From: an uncultured Rivibacter sp. | GTDB taxonomy: Bacteria; Pseudomonadota; Gammaproteobacteria; Burkholderiales; Burkholderiaceae | DNA length: 17,911 bases | Direction: 5' to 3' | Assembly: GCA_946480925.1 (NCBI GenBank) | Contig: CAMLLU010000096.1 | Span: 1-17,911 of the forward strand | Translations under genes and position numbers: made by a program | The notes under the pieces: generated by a model | Told to the model about the DNA's origin: nothing | Seen by the model: only the letters and a program-made list of their open reading frames with translations | Database searches by the model: none | Shown: piece by piece, positions 16,691-17,911 of the stretch | How positions within the stretch are numbered: the stretch's first letter is position 1 | Layout of the letters: the number at the start of each line of letters is the position of its first letter

Positions 16691-17911
16691 ATGGACTCCC
16701 TCGTTGCCGCAGCCGCCCGCGCCCTTGCCACGGGCGACACGCTGGGCGCGCTCAAGCGCGTGGCCTTGCGAGACGACCCGCCCGCCCTGGCGCTGCGCGG
16801 CATTGCGATGGCCCGCCTGGGCGAGCTGCCTCGGGCGCGCGAGCTGCTGCGGCGTGCCGCGCGTGGCTTCGGCACCCATGAAGAGCTGGCGCGTGCCCGC
16901 TGCATGGTCGCCGAAGCCGAAGTGGCGTTGGCCATGCGCGAGCTCGGGGAGTCGCCACGCGCATTGGCGGCCGCGGCGGCCGCACTCGAAGCGCGTGCGG
17001 ACAAGGCCAACGCGCTGCAGGCGCGGCTGATCGCAACCCGCCGGCTGTTGCTGCTCGGGCGGCTCGACGAAGCCGCAGCCGCCTTGGCGCACATCGATGC
17101 ACGTGGCGGGCCGCCGGCCTTGGTGGCCGTGGCGGAGCTGGCTGCTGCGGAGCTTGCATTGCGATCGCTGCGCACGGCAGAAGCCGAAGCCTCGCTCGCA
17201 CGAGCCCATGCAGCTGCAGAGCGCGCTGGTCTGCCTTCATTGGTGGCTGAAGTTGCCGAGGCCCGCGCGGCGCTCGATCAGCCCGCTGCGCGCTGCCGCA
17301 CCGTCGACGGCGGCGAACGCGCGCTGCGCCTTTCCGAAGTGGCGGCGCTGCGAGCCTCGGGCGCACTGGTCGTCGATGCCTGCCGCCTCGGGCTGGGGGC
17401 CGGCGATGCATGGCTGCTGCTGGCACGCCGGCCCGTGCTCTTCACGCTGGCGCGCACGCTCGCCGAAGCCTGGCCGCGTGACGCGAGCCGCGACGCCCTC
17501 ATTGCACAGGCCTTTCGCACCCGCCACCCCGACGAAACACACCGCGCGCGCCTGCGAGTGGAGATCGGCCGCCTGCGCAAGCTGGTGGCCCCATTCGCCA
17601 GCATCGAAGCCACCGAGCGCGGCTTTGCGCTGCGCTCGCGCGAAGGGCGCGAGGTGGTGGTGATCGCGCCGCCGGTGGATGGCGAGCAGGCTTCTTTGCT
17701 GGCGCTGCTGGCCGACGGCGCGGCGTGGTCCACCTCGGCACTCTCGCTGGCGCTGGGCACCAGCCAGCGCACCGTGCAGCGTGCGCTCGCGGAGCTGGAG
17801 TCTGCCGGGCGCGTGCGCTCCGTGGGCCGCACGCGGGCGCAGCGCTGGCTGGCGCCGCCGCTGGCCGGATTCACGACGATCTTGTTACTCCCCGCTGCGC
17901 TGCCGCCTGAC
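16691..17911 (+). CDS. TPR-like protein with two winged-helix DNA-binding-like segments, truncated by window edge
   Basis: An uninterrupted frame runs from ATG 16691 to the right edge (407 codons, no stop), so the C-terminus is missing. Residues 1 to about 195 are Ala/Leu/Arg-rich paired helices of TPR type (ALALRGIAMARLGELPRARE, then AALAHIDARGG). Residues about 235-310 resemble an OmpR/BTAD-type winged helix (LFTLARTLAEAWPRDASRDA, RLRVEIGRLRKLV, SIEATERGFALRS). Residues about 335-380 look like a second winged helix (LLALLADG, ALGTSQRTVQRALAELESAG). It is probably a transcriptional regulator; no target can be named. No ribosome-binding site is visible. TACCCT at 16678-16683, seven bases before the ATG, could be a -10 element for a leaderless message, but no -35 supports it. 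Confidence 0.75.
   Translation, partial: MDSLVAAAARALATGDTLGALKRVALRDDPPALALRGIAMARLGELPRARELLRRAARGFGTHEELARARCMVAEAEVALAMRELGESPRALAAAAAALEARADKANALQARLIATRRLLLLGRLDEAAAALAHIDARGGPPALVAVAELAAAELALRSLRTAEAEASLARAHAAAERAGLPSLVAEVAEARAALDQPAARCRTVDGGERALRLSEVAALRASGALVVDACRLGLGAGDAWLLLARRPVLFTLARTLAEAWPRDASRDALIAQAFRTRHPDETHRARLRVEIGRLRKLVAPFASIEATERGFALRSREGREVVVIAPPVDGEQASLLALLADGAAWSTSALSLALGTSQRTVQRALAELESAGRVRSVGRTRAQRWLAPPLAGFTTILLLPAALPPD

Overview
This is a GC-rich window from a bacterium, most plausibly a betaproteobacterium of the order Burkholderiales (Methylibium/Rubrivivax/Ideonella-type group). The basis is base composition, the gene families present and their arrangement; no rRNA or other direct taxonomic marker lies in the window. 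Two metabolic modules dominate it: a tetrahydromethanopterin/methanofuran (H4MPT/MFR) cofactor-synthesis island (about 0.7-6.9 kb) and a complete biotin-independent malonate decarboxylase operon (about 8.0-16.6 kb).

Layout: (1) 3-248 is the C-terminal end of a protein resembling polymorphic-toxin/T6SS immunity-type proteins, followed by an unrecognised 113-residue protein (303-644). (2) A dihydroneopterin-aldolase-like gene on the minus strand (680-1186) is divergent from a sigma-54 enhancer-binding regulator of the AcoR type (1545-3593). The 358-bp gap between them carries a good sigma-54 promoter facing folB, a TTGC/GCAA dyad and four 10-bp direct repeats placed where an enhancer-binding site would be expected. 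(3) The regulator overlaps a plus-strand set: dmrB-like flavoprotein, DHPS-related protein (DUF6513 type), DUF447 protein and mfnB. The last three are linked by ATGA overlaps. (4) A 243-bp gap holds a long inverted repeat of the 'GGAGGCGCGGAGG' type. It is followed by an exported SnoaL/NTF2-like protein (7185-7727) and a remnant of an alpha/beta hydrolase. (5) A LysR regulator (minus, 7997-8911) diverges from a MatC-like permease (9059-10429). Then follow mdcA, mdcC, mdcD, mdcE, mdcG, mdcB and mdcH, closely spaced or overlapping. (6) The window ends inside a gene (16691 onward) that is open to the right edge. It encodes a TPR-like helical N-terminus followed by two winged-helix-like segments.

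How it works together: the first module supplies parts of the archaeal-type C1 carriers used by methylotrophic proteobacteria to oxidise formaldehyde. FolB-like and DHPS-like proteins fit the pterin branch, DmrB the final reduction to H4MPT, and MfnB the furan branch. A GAF-domain sigma-54 activator inside the island, with a sigma-54 promoter in front of the divergent folB-like gene, suggests that cofactor synthesis is itself under effector-responsive control. This is the most interesting hypothesis in the window. The second module imports malonate and decarboxylates it to acetate and CO2. MdcB and MdcG make and attach the prosthetic group on MdcC, MdcH and MdcA load malonate on it, and MdcD/MdcE decarboxylate it.

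No tRNA, rRNA, CRISPR array, insertion sequence or replication origin was recognised.
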